Of a stretch of 64,000 nucleotides of DNA, positions 21,760-32,921 are shown piece by piece; within the stretch, counting starts at the first letter, position 1, and each line of letters opens with the position of its first letter. The notes beneath the pieces are model-generated. The model saw only the letters and a list, made by a program, of their open reading frames with translations, did no database searches and was not told the origin of the DNA. The stretch is from Dacryopinax spathularia (Eukaryota > Basidiomycota > Dacrymycetes > Dacrymycetales > Dacrymycetaceae), in the NCBI GenBank assembly GCA_037974965.1, contig JBBPFI010000003.1, positions 558,001 through 622,000 on the forward strand. Reading direction: 5' to 3'. The translations under genes were made by a program, and so were the position numbers.

Positions 21760-22299
21760 GGTCGACCTCTTCAGACGTCCATTGTCGAATGATCAGGGAC
21801 TTTGTACGATGAGTAGGCTTGAACTGTTGAATGCAGGCTGGCCACTTCCCCGAGAAGGTAAGGGAAGCCTCGTCGGATGCTGACGGCACGCGGCTGACCG
21901 GAAGCAATTTGACGCGATGATGGGAAGGGCGATCAGAGTCGAGGAGGCAAGTCTGCGGACATCACGTTTGTAAAACCCCTGTTATAGGCGCGTCTGGTAT
22001 GAGACAAGTCGTGAACGCGATCTAGTAACTTGTAACAATATGTCTAAGAGCTATGAAAGATTGCTGCTTGGCAGGTAAACCGCGTCTGATGGTTATGTGG
22101 CAATTTCCAACGACCATAACGGCCGAACGCGTGAGAAGCTGAGATGGCCGGTGCGCCCGCAACGACGTCATCATGCCAATGGGCGGATTCATTCTCCCAA
22201 CCCAGCCTTCTTCCCAATCCAGGCCAAACACCTCGGTTCGCGCATAAAGCGCGTCCCTCCTCCTCCTCCTTCCTCCCTACTTTCATCTTGCACCCAACC
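21760..22299. other. divergent promoter PAT1/GDB1
   Basis: Shared upstream region of two conserved genes. A CT-rich stretch (TCCTCCTCCTTCCTCC) precedes the GDB1 start codon. No other element was identified. Confidence 0.5.
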
Positions 22300-25200
22300 A
22301 TGTCTGCCGCCCTCAACAAGGCCGCAGACGCAATTACCAACACCTTCAAGGGCGCCGCCAACGGCCTCTCCAACGGCAAGCCTGCGCCGATAGACATCCC
22401 GAAACCGCACCTGGGTTCCGCAGCGCTTTCGGGGCCTAAAACGCCCGCTGATGAGGGCCTGGAGTTTTTCGCGCGCGAATACCAAGCGGGTGACGCGCCT
22501 ATTCAGGTGTATGAGCTCCCACTGGAGGAGGACGGCGGACCTAACAAGGATCGTTCCGTGAGTACCGGCCAAAAGCTGGATATATGCGCATATATCTGAG
22601 CATATATCTAGTACATTCGGCTACCACCACCCACGACGCCCTATGTGCTCCGTCTTTCCCTCGAGGCTGGTACTCCGCCGTCCAAGAACGGTAACTTGAA
22701 GACCAACTTCCCTCTCGAGGGCGGGTCCTTCGGGAGGGAGAAGTACTATGAGCGCAAACTTCCGACCGATCTCTCCAAGCCCATCCAGATAGACCTCGCC
22801 ATCTCCGCTCCAGGTGCATTCGTCTACTGGATCGAGTATGACCCGCCCATGTTCTCCTCGGAGAAGGGCCGCATCAAAGGCCGTGAAGGCTACTTCAACG
22901 TCGACCCCATCCTGAAGATCCATCCGCGTTCATCCATCCTGTCCGACAAGCTACAGCCTCTGTCCGTCTCAGCCGGTGGTGGGAAAGTGCTGTCCAACAA
23001 GACTGTCAACTTGCCTCTCGATGGTATCGCTATTCTCACTGTCGTATCTAAATGGATGGGCACCATCTCGAACTGGCGGCCGCACTTCGCCGAAGCGATG
23101 CAGAGGGGCTACAACATGTTACACTTCACGCCCCTGCAACAGCGCGGAGAAAGCCGAAGCCCCTACAGCATTGAAGATCAGCTAGCGTATGATCGCGAAT
23201 TGTTCGACAAGCCGGTCTCTGCAAAGGAGGGAGCTGTACAGATGGCTGAGCTGCTGAAAATGGCGAAGGAAGAGTACGGTCTGCTCAGCATGACAGATGT
23301 CGTCTTAAACCACACCGCCAACTCGACCGAGTGGCTCTGGGATCATCCGGAAGCTGGCTACAGCCCGCATAACAGTCCTCATCTGACGCCCGCGCTCGAG
23401 CTGGACGACGCTATCATGCGCCTGTCGGCAAACCTGGTCGCGCGGTCCCTCCCAACCAGGGTAAATTCCCAGCAGGACATCACCACCCTTGTCAATGCAC
23501 TAAGGGACGACATGCGTGCACTCAACTTCTGGCAATACTATGTACTCGACGTCAACGCAGAGAAGAGCAGGGTGAAGGCTGCGCTTGCTTCCGGTAGCGT
23601 CCCTCAATGGTCCGGCGACAACCTTACCGGCAAGAGCGTCGTTGAGATCGCCCAGTATCTCAGGGATCATAACAAGATCGAGAACTTGCACGCCTTCTCG
23701 TCGAGGTTCTGTACCCGGGTTGAGCCAAACTATGCGGCGAGCCTGATCAAGGCCGCCTTCAGCGAGCTGAAGTCGCCGGAAGAGCTTTCAGAGGCTTGGG
23801 GTCGCGTTGTCGATGTCATCAACGTACCTCTCTACGCCGAGTGGGAGGAAGACACCCGCGTCGCGCTGGACAACGTCACCAATCGTATTCGCTACACGCG
23901 GCTCGATGATAACGGACCTAAGCTGGGTGAGATCAACGCTCGCATGCCCCTGGTCGAGACCTACTTCACGCGTCTGCCTAAAAATGAACGGACGGCAAAG
24001 CACGATCCGAGCCAACTGTCCGTTGCCAATAACGGCTGGATCTGGGGAGCCGATCCATTGCAGAACTTCGCCCTGCCTCCGTCAAAGGTCTACCTGCGCC
24101 GCGAAGTGATTGTCTGGGGTGACTGCGTTAAGCTTCGCTTTGGCAATGGACCAGATGACAACCCGTGGCTTTGGGCTTACATGAAGGCGTATGTCGAGCA
24201 ACTCGCTGGCACTTTCGACGGTTTCCGCATGGACAACTGCCATTCCACTCCTCTCCATGTCGGTGTCTACTTCCTGGATGCCGCTCGCAAGGTCAACCCC
24301 AACCTCTATGTTTGCGCCGAACTTTTCACCGGAAGCGAGGAGATGGACCTGGTTTTCGTCAGCCACCTGGGCATCAACAGTCTTATCAGGGAATCGATGA
24401 ACGGTTGGGACCCGAAGGAGATGTCTCGTCTTCTTTACCGTCACGGTGTAGGCAAGCCTATCGGATCCATGGACTCTGCCTGCTTGGCGAGTAAAGAAGA
24501 CCTGCCCAATCCGCTCGGAAAGGGCGGCGTCCGTCCATGCGTTATCACTCCCTTGCAAGGCTCTGCTCCGCATGCATTGCTTTACGATGTCACGCACGAC
24601 AACGAGTCACCGCTCCATAAGCGTAGTGCGGAGGACGCATTGTCGACTGGAGCACTTGTCACTTTCGCGTGGTGCGCAACGGGTTCAAACAAGGGCTTCG
24701 ACGATCTGTACCCTAAGCTCCTTGATCTTGTGGGCGAGTCGCGCAAATATGAGGTTCTTACGGGTGAAGAAGATCGCGGGATCAGCAAGATCAAGCGGTT
24801 GCTGAACCATTTGCATGTCGAGATGGTGCTTGGCGAGTACAACGAGGGCCACGTCCACCAAGAGAATGACGTGCGTGTCCGCTTTCCCAAATCACTGCTA
24901 CCCACTAACTAGTCCTCCAGTACATCGTTCTTCACCGCGTCCAACATACTACCCAGAAGGGATACCTGCTTGTAGCTCATACTGCCTTCCATAAGGGCAG
25001 CAAGGACCGCGGTTGGAGTACGCCCATGAATTTTGTGCTAGTGGACTGTACTGATGCATATTTCAGTCAAACCCATCCAGCTTCGCCGTACCAAGGCGAA
25101 GTTCATCGTGGGTGCAGCTATCAATATCTCCAGCTACGAGGATATCTCAAGCAAGACCACCCTACTCGGCCTGCCTTCCAAGCTCGAACTCCTTCCTCCC

Positions 25201-27433
25201 TGTGAACCGGTGCCCGGTTCCGACGGGGCTGGTCCTTTCTCGGAGATCCGTGTGCCGGATTATTTCCCGCCTGGGAGCATCATGCTTTACGAGACTCAGT
25301 TGGATGGACTCGACCCGCAACTCGAGCAGACCTGCAAGCAGGGTGCCGACGAGGCCTTTGCTGACCTCGACCTGGTCGACCTGAACGTTGTGCTGTACAG
25401 GGCAGATGGAGAGGAGCGCGACGCCACCGGTAAAAACCAATTTACACGCGCGTGTACGGGAGCTGACGGCCGAGATTAGATGGCAACGGGACGTACGATG
25501 TTCCTGGGCTTGGTCCCAACGTTTATTGCGGTCTTGAAGGTTGGATGACGGCTTTGCGTCATATCATGCAGTATAACGATCTGGGCCACCCACTGTGTGC
25601 GCATCTGCGCAGCGGGACCTGGGCATTGGATTGGATTGTCAACCGTCTTGTTACGTAAGTATTGCATATTGCGGCTGGTTTCACCGATTGACAAGGATTT
25701 AGTCAACAAGGCGTGTTTCCTAAGCTCAAGGTCCCCGCTACTTGGTTCCGCGAGCGTTTCGACCAGATAAAGGCTACCGTTCCCGATTTCCTGCGGCCGA
25801 AATACTTCGCTATCGTGGTGTACGAAGCATATAAGGCGGCCAGACGCGCAGTTGTCGAGCAAGGTTCTGATTTCGTCTCCTCGGGCCACGCCTTCACGCA
25901 GGACTTGGCACTCGTATCCATACAGATGCACGGCTTGGTGAAGTCTGCTTCTCTGGATCCCGCAAGACCCGTACCTTCCCTGGCAGCTGGTCTTCCTCAC
26001 TTCTCAGCCGGTTGGGCAAGATGCTGGGGCCGCGACGTTTTCATCTCTCTCCGCGGTCTTTTCCTCACTACTGGTAATTTCCCGGCTGCAAAACAGCACA
26101 TAATTGCTTTCTGCTCGACACTCAAGCATGGCCTAATCCCTAATTTGCTTGACTCGGTTCGCAACCCGCGTTACAACTCCCGCGACTCGCCCTGGTGGAT
26201 GGTGCAGAACATCCAGGATTATGTCAACTCTGCCCCAGATGGCCTTGCCATCCTCTCCGAATCGGTTCCTCGGCGGTTCCCTGCTGATGACACCTGGGTT
26301 GCATGGAACGACCCTCGCGCATACGCGTACTCCAGTACCGTGGCCGAGGTCATCCAGGAGATCCTTCAACGTCACGCCGACGGTATCCACTTCAGGGAAT
26401 ACAACGCTGGCCCCAACCTGGACATGCAAATGACGGATGCTGGGTTCAACATTGACATCTATGTGGACTGGAGGTCCGGAATTATCTTCGGTGGCAACAA
26501 GCATAACTGTGGCACTTGGATGGACAAGATGGGCGAGTCGTCGAGAGCCGGTAACAAGGGCGTTCCTGGTACTCCTCGAGATGGCGCTCCCGTCGAGATC
26601 ACTGGTCTCCTGGCTAGCACCCTGCGCTGGCTAGATCAGCTCTCTACCAAGGGCAAATTCCCTTTCAAGGGTGTGCAGGCTGAGAGTAAGTGCTTCGTTT
26701 ATTGACCTTGTATCGCTTACTGATTCCGTCTTCAGTTGATGGAAAACGCCGTCTTGTCACATACAAGGAGTGGCACACTCTGTTGAAAGACTCCTTCGAA
26801 TACCATTACTACGTGCCGCTCGACCCGAAGGACGATGGCAAGTACAACTGCCAAACCAGCATCGTCAACCGCCGCGGTATGTACAAGGACGTCCATGGTT
26901 CTGGCCCAGGTCGTGAATGGTCAGACTATCAGCTCCGCTGCAATTTCCCCATTGCTATGGTCGTCGCACCCGAGCTGTTCGATCCTCAACATGCCCTGGG
27001 TGCGTTGATGCTGGCCGATCAGGTGTTGAAAGGCCCGCTCGGTATGAAGACGTTGGATCCCTCTGACCAACAATACCGCGGAGACTACGACAACTCAAAC
27101 GACAGCACCGACTTTGCCGTTGCCAAAGGTCTCAACTATCACAACGGACCGGAGTGGATGTGGCCTATGGGCTACTTCCTTCGTGCCTACCTTTACTTCG
27201 ATACCAAGGTTGGAAGCGGCCAACAAAACCCGAACGAAACGCTCCAGTACCTGCTCACTAGCCTTCTGCCTGCTCGCCGCCACATTCGCACGGCTCCTTG
27301 GGCTGGTCTACCAGAGCTCACCAACCGGAACGGCGCGTTCTGCCGCGATGCATGCCCGACTCAGGCATGGAGTGCCAGCACGCTACTCGATTTCCTCGAG
27401 GACGTTCACAAGATTTCGCGCGCGAACCTGTAG
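22300..27433 (+). CDS. GDB1: glycogen debranching enzyme
   Basis: Bifunctional 4-alpha-glucanotransferase and amylo-1,6-glucosidase of glycogen breakdown in the cytosol, roughly 1,550 residues. Exon 1 starts MSAALNKAADAITNT and joins after an intron at 22559-22612 to YIRLPPPTTPYVLRL. The GH13 transferase half shows DGFRMDNCHSTPLHV (nucleophile Asp), LYVCAELFTGSEEMD (acid/base Glu) and the THDNESP block. The glucosidase half (GH133) shows SAGWARCWGRDVFISLRGLF, NSRDSPWWMVQNIQDY and NHNCGTWMDKMGES-like sequence, and ends near TPTQAWSASTLLDFLEDV. All key motifs are present and the frame is continuous over about seven short introns. A 12-A tract follows the stop at 27452-27463. Its downstream neighbour FIS1 is on the same strand. 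Confidence 0.96.
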
Positions 27434-27832
27434 GGGAAACCGGTTCGCCATAAAAAAAAAAAAGAGATTGCTATTGACGAATACCCCCATGCCAAGCGTA
27501 ATTTTGCTAGAGGCAAATCAAACTGAGACCAATGTTCTCTTTACAACAGTGCAATAGTTTTGTGTAGATTACATCAATATTATATGCAAGGACTGCTTTA
27601 CCATTTTGGCTTGCCAACGAGGATGTCGGTGCTGCGCCGCATGTTTTAGGCGCGCAGTCGACCAAAGAAGCGCCCAGCTAAGCGCGTCTGCACAGCCGCT
27701 AAAGCCTCTCGCATCTTCCGGTTATCCCCTGCCGTCGACCGTCGTCATCATATTAACCCCTTAGCTAACAGCGTCTACTGACCTCCCCCATTCGATAGCT
27801 CGCGTTCTTACTCGTCTATCCACAAACTGATC
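27434..27832. other. intergenic GDB1-FIS1
   Basis: GDB1 3' flank (poly-A tract at 27452-27463), then the FIS1 promoter with a pyrimidine-rich leader. Nothing further is seen. Confidence 0.5.
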
Positions 27833-28557
27833 ATGCCTACCGACCTGCCATACGCCGCCGACGCAGAGATCTCCCTCTCATGGGACGAGCTCGATGTACG
27901 TCTCCTCCCTTGCGGCGCACGACCCCGCGCCCCTGACTGCTATGTCTCCAGGTCCTAAGACAGCAATACAATATCGAGCAAGAAAAGGGCTTCGTAACCG
28001 TCCAAACGAAATTCAACTACGCATGGGGGCTCGTCAAGTCCCCACAGAGGGAACATCAGGTCGAGGGCGTCAAGCTGCTGCAAGGTGCGCTGTGCTGCTG
28101 CGTTTCCCCTTCCCCCTCACAGGGGGGAAAGAGCATGGGCTCATAGGTTGAGGCAGAGATATATCGCGCCGAACCGGGGAGGAGGAGAGAATGTCTTTAT
28201 TATCTCGCGTTAGGGCACTATAAGATGGGGAATTATGAGGAAGCGAAGCAGTTTAATGGTGCGTTCCTTCCCTTCTACTCTTCCCGATCACTTAACTCAG
28301 AGTGTATGCTTATGATCTGTCGTGCAGACCTCCTGATCGAAAAGGAACCCAACAACCTCCAAGCCCAAAGCCTCAGAGAACTGATCGACCGTGCCGTTTC
28401 ACGCGGTACGTCCCCCCTTCCTCCCTGACTCGCATATGTATAGCACATCGCTGATCAGAGAGCAGAGGGATACATCGGGATGGCCATAGCCGGCGGAGCC
28501 CTAGCCGCAGGCGGGATATTGGTAGCGAGTCTTGTCCGTCGAGCTATGCGCAAATAA
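27833..28557 (+). CDS. FIS1: mitochondrial fission protein Fis1
   Basis: A tail-anchored outer-membrane receptor that recruits the dynamin fission machinery through adaptors. Five short exons give about 150 residues. [20 protein letters not shown] is joined after the GTACGT intron to [20 protein letters not shown] and [20 protein letters not shown]. Then come [20 protein letters not shown] and [20 protein letters not shown], the two TPR-like helical pairs. The last exon, [20 protein letters not shown], is the single C-terminal membrane span, followed by the basic SLVRRAMRK tail. Length, order and tail all match the family. It lies 400 bp downstream of GDB1 and is convergent with the M50B-like gene. 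Confidence 0.95.
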
Positions 28558-28987
28558 GCAGAACCCACGCCTCATGCGTGCGCAGCTGCGTTCCAGCGGG
28601 TGGGCGATATGAACTCTCCCTGTCGCTGCCCACCAACGCCCAACACCCCTTCTCCTTACTAGTACGACTATTGCCACTGCTATCCGTGGCTGCGGCCAGT
28701 TCGGGCCGATATGGTGCGAGGCCGCTTGTACAGTTTCCAGCTTTTGTTGATGTTGATACAACTACAAATATGATGCATACATGATATCTCCAAAATGGCA
28801 CATAAAGATGCAGTGCAGCCTGGGGCGGCGGTATGAAGAACACAGACAGGGGTTGAATGATTTTGGAATGGGTAGAAAATGCAAGCAAGAATCAGAGTCC
28901 TCCGGTATGTCGTGAGTGTGGAGGATAGAGCCGGAATGAGATGATATGGGATGACAGGAGAGGAGAGGAGAGGAGAGGAGATAAGGT
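28558..28987. other. convergent intergenic region with GGAGA microsatellite
   Basis: 3' flanks of FIS1 (+) and the M50B-like gene (-). At about 28957-28982 there are five GGAGA units, just beyond the stop codon of the minus-strand gene. The open frames on the minus strand here are continuations past its last intron and are not coding. Confidence 0.6.
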
Positions 28988-30281
28988 CTATGTGGGCAGG
29001 AATTGGGCGGCTTGGGCTTGCATGTCTGCTGCCGATAGCTGTTTTTCGGGTCAGGCAGGGACGAAGGGAAGAAGAGAAGCGCGACGGGACCTTGAACGAG
29101 GCCAGCCCCACGAGTACAGAAGCGATAAAGAACAGACTGGCAAACAGCAGCCAGAATATTGCCCACACTGTCAGATATCAGAGTCAGTGAGCGAAGCAGG
29201 TAGATGAGGGCGGGAGGACCCACTGTGGACTGGTATATGTGGATATAAGAGGCTGAACTGCGTTGCATCGGAGTCGTTTACTTTGTTGAAGAATCTGTCG
29301 TCTGAGAGGTCCCCTTGGTTCCAACATCAGTCACACTGCCCGCGAGCATGAGGCTGATAGTAGACGTACAGACGACGTAAAATATGCTCATCGTTCCTGT
29401 TCCCTTCTTGTCAGCTCTCAGTCTACGTGGAAGGACGTGAGGGACGTACCGACAAACAAGCAGTAGAAGCGCAAAGCGTTGGCATGGTCAATAAACCAAA
29501 ACCCGATCAACAAGCCCTCATAAAAGAACGTCAAGACGATCGTCCTACGACCCCCACCAATCATCATCAGTACCCTCCTCCTCCAAGCACACGAAGAAAG
29601 AGAGCTCACAGCTTATCCCTCACCAACGCTAATGGACACAGAAGCCCAACTGCGATGAACCAACTGGCTATCTTTGACCCCAGCGTGTCCCATCCTGCTA
29701 TGAGCATGCAGAACCCGAAGAGGGTCGAGCCGATGTATCCTGCGCTCAGGATCGTAGGTGGGTGACCGCCCTCGACGCGAGTCGCTCCACCTAGGTTCGG
29801 GTCGATCGTTATACTACCTCCGGAATCAGCATGGCCTATAGTGAGAGGGTGGACGAGACGTGCCTTAGTATTCGACCTCCGGTTAATAAGGCCTGTTATC
29901 CTTTTAGCTGGGTTGGAAGGGAGGGGAGGAATTGGGAGGGCGCACCATCATTATATGACAGAACTCGTGCCACCCGACAATTAACAGCTGCTCTCAATCA
30001 TCAGTATCTGCACGGATCCGGAGCGTGCGGGAAGATGGGGCGTACTTTGAGCGGGACAATCAGATCCCTCACTCCTGGGACGTGCCATAGCGGGATGAGG
30101 ATGATAAGGTATACAGCTAGGACGTATAGGACCACCGCCTGTGCTTATAGTCAGCCCGTGTGAAGCAATACCAGCGAGGAGAGAGAGGGCGCACCTGGTC
30201 TGATGTTGGAACTAGCGGTGGAGTGTAGGGCGTTACTACTGGTGGTGCGACGGGTGGACGGGGTATTGGTTGTGTCGACAT
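28988..30281 (-). CDS. peptidase M50B-like membrane protein
   Basis: A fungal multi-pass protein of the M50B-like family (putative site-2-protease-type metallopeptidase fold). Exon 1 reads MSTQPIPRPPVAPPV...PTSDQ. It is joined to AVVLYVLAVYLIILIPLWHV (first membrane span), then to LLIVGWHEFCHIMM, which contains the HExxH zinc motif (HEFCH). Later exons give TIDPNLGGATRVEGGHPP, ILSAGYIGSTLFGFCMLIAG, YEGLLIGFWFIDHANALRFY, MSIFYVVWDLSDDRFFNKVN and MWAIFWLLFASLFFIASVLV. The end is QAAQFLPT. All seven or so junctions keep frame with canonical sites, so the gene looks intact. The substrate is unknown, and the membrane (ER, Golgi or plasma) cannot be told from sequence. It is head-to-head with RRP14. 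Confidence 0.85.
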
Positions 30282-30753
30282 TCCTCCCTCTCTCTTTCTC
30301 TACTCTCAAGCCAACCGTAATCGTAGTCGCAGTCGCAGTCGTAACAGACAATCCAAATGGTCAAGAATGTGAAGAATGTGTAGAGCAAAATGATATACAC
30401 CACCAGTAGACCAGAGGGATCGAGCACGTACGCAGCAAGGGATGCACACACACACACCGCTCGCTGTCCCTACCCGATTGAGAAGAAGCCAAAGGAGCGT
30501 GCCGTTGGCGTCGGGGAATGTTGGACCGTCGGAGCCGCTTCCTTGGCGCAAAGGAGCAACGCGTGGAGGGCACGTGCCTGCTTTTTATTCACAAGCTTGC
30601 GGCCTCACACCGTTTGGTTCCGCTCAAGATCGAGCCTTGTGAGCTTTTGCTTCAGGGACCTCACTTTGGTGCGGAGGAGGACGATTATTTGCCTACTACC
30701 TGGCCTGGCTGCTTGACTTGATACTGTTCTCGAGCTTGAGAGTGTCCAAAAAG
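30282..30753. other. divergent promoter M50B-like/RRP14
   Basis: A 470-bp shared upstream region. It contains a short hexamer-like run around 30322-30341 (repeats of AGTCGC) and a CA-dinucleotide tract near 30446-30459. Open frames on both strands here are shadows. Confidence 0.5.
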
Positions 30754-32316
30754 ATGGCTATCGCGCTAGACGACACGGCGCTCATACGCCAGAGCCTGGA
30801 GAGGCATAATGAGGCATTCTCGAACCTGCTCAAGCTGATCCCACCGCAGTACTATATCGTACCCAACAGCGAGGAGGTGCGTCCCTCGCCCTTCTTGTCT
30901 CGCCGTTGTCGTTGGCTGGTGTGTGGGGGGATGAGTGTGACTGATGAGATTGGCCGGGGTAGGTACCGAGCAAATGGCAGAAGAATACGAAGAAACAGAA
31001 GATGCCGAAGCAGGAGGTGAAGGAGGCTACTAAGAAGGCTAAGAAGGCGAAGGTGCGCTCTCCTCCCCGTACTCTTCCGTCACCGCGGAGTGCTGATCAT
31101 CTATTTGCACTTGCTGTATGGTACAGATGGACCCAGCCAATCAAAAGACTACGCTGGACATCCTGAAAGAAGAAGAGGCGGCGCATGAGGCTAAGAAAGC
31201 TCAAGCCGACGTGAAGGGCAAGGGGAAAGGAAAGCGGAAAGCGGATGAGATGGACTTTGACGACTCCGACTCCGATTCCGACTCCAACGAGCCTGCCGAC
31301 CATCCCGCCGCCCCAGCAAAAACGGACGTAGAGCCCGTCCCCATGGGCTCCGGCTCAATCGTCGAGCTCCGCGCCAAACTGCACGAGCGGATTGCCGCTC
31401 TCCAAGCCAAGTCCGGCCGGAGGAGACAGCCTGGTGCGGGTGATGAGACCGAGCCCGGGGAGGAAACAGACGGTATGATGCCTAGTACTAAGGATGAGTT
31501 GTTGGAGATGAGGAGGCGGAAGCGGGCGCAGATGCGGGATAGGCGGAGGAAGGAGACGAAGGAGCGGAAGGCTAAGGAGCGGGCGGAGAGGGAGGGGAAG
31601 GGCAAGGGCAAGGCGGTGGGTAATGCCCCTCCACCTGTACGTGCTCCTTCCGTTTGGGGCGACTTGCTGGATTTGCGCTAATGGGGAGTCGGAATCGCGC
31701 AGACGAAGTTGCTTGTTCCGGAACCTCCGAAATCTCGGCCCGAGCAAGGGACGGCCTTCAACGTCTCTGTCCAGAACCCCAAAGTCGCCCCGGTTTCTAA
31801 AGCGATCAAGCACCACGCTGCTCCCTCCGACCCCAAAGCCGCTCTGGCAAAGCTCGAGAAGAAGAAACAAGCGCTGGAGAAGCTTGATCCTGAGGCCCGG
31901 AAGAGGCGGGAAGAGCAGGACCGGTACGAGAAGGCCCAGGCGAGGATCGAGGGCGTCAAAGTGCATGATGATCCTGCGAGGCTGAAGAAGGCCGCTAAGA
32001 GAAAGGAGAAGGAGAAGGAGAAGAGCAAGAAAGACTGGTGCGGTCCCTTTCTTCCCCTCATTGCAGAAGCACGCAATTTGTTGACGATGACTCGTGGTGA
32101 TTGTGATTGTACAGGGACAAGCGGAAACGCGAGCTCCAGATCTCGGCGGCTGCGAAGCAGAAGAAAAGGACGGATAATATCCTGGCTAGGAACGAGCGGA
32201 GGAAGGAGAAGAAAGCGGGGGTTAAGCCGAAGAAGGGGAAGGCTAGACCCGGGTTTGAGGGCAAGCCGATGCCGTTTGTTAAGCGCAATAAGGGCAAGGC
32301 TGGTGGGAAGAAGTAG
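30754..32316 (+). CDS. RRP14: rRNA-processing protein Rrp14 / SURF6 homolog
   Basis: A nucleolar protein needed for early 60S and 40S pre-rRNA processing. The N-terminal domain reads LERHNEAFSNLLKLIPPQYY, then SKWQKNTKKQKMPKQ and EATKKAKKAK, matching the RRP14 N-terminal domain. The middle is basic and acidic low complexity (KGKGKGKRKADEMDFDDSDSDSDS). The C-terminal SURF6 domain contains STKDELLEMRRRKRAQMRD, FNVSVQNPKVAP, and RDKRKRELQISAAAKQKKRT. The helix after it, ERRKEKKAGVKPKKGKARPG, and the tail KPMPFVKRNKGKAGGKK close the protein. Five short introns keep frame. The first ATG after the pyrimidine-poor leader is chosen because it begins the conserved helix almost at once. Confidence 0.9.
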
Positions 32317-32921
32317 CTGTGCGAGTAGGGGTCGTTCTTGGTTGTTTAGTGGGGAGACTTTATTCATGCATTTCATTTCCATTCTGGTTTGCTATTGGTG
32401 CCGTAAACTGCTGGCTGGGACTAGCGAGCGGTAACCGGGTTTGGGGATTGCTTACAACCAAACAGAGATTATAATATCCGACCACTCGTGCTGTAGGGGA
32501 TCTTCGGCTGGCCACATCTAATTTCCGTCAGCTCCCGAGTGAAGTGTTCCGCTGTGTAAACCCGACCACTTGATTGATCGATCTGAGTGGCTGAATTTTC
32601 CACGCCTGTGCACCCAAAAGGGACGTTGATGACGCGAGCCCGTGACTGGCTGGCCTCCTACAAGAGCTGTAAATTTGGTTCCGGTGATGGAATGCGCAAC
32701 TTGTGCGGTACCTGCTCAGTCGTGAGTCCCTTGGTCGAGCACCGAATTCCTGCGGTCACTTTGCCCCCACTTTACGGGCACGCACATTGAATCCTCAGTC
32801 GAGCACGCAAAACTATCTTGCTGGCGTCTTTATCTGCAGAGCGAAAAAGGGGAGGGAGAGGACCGGACCGGCGAATCCGGCAGTTGACCGTGCGACCGGC
32901 GGATTGGTGCTCCCATCAGCC
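32317..32921. other. intergenic RRP14-Zap1-like
   Basis: A 600-bp region of mixed composition with no coding signal that fits splice context; probably the long upstream region of the zinc-finger gene. Confidence 0.5.

Noticed and set aside
28680-29268. Two minus-strand ORFs with hydrophobic segments
   Set aside because: Only parts are real exons of the M50B-like gene; the extensions read through introns and the 3' flank.
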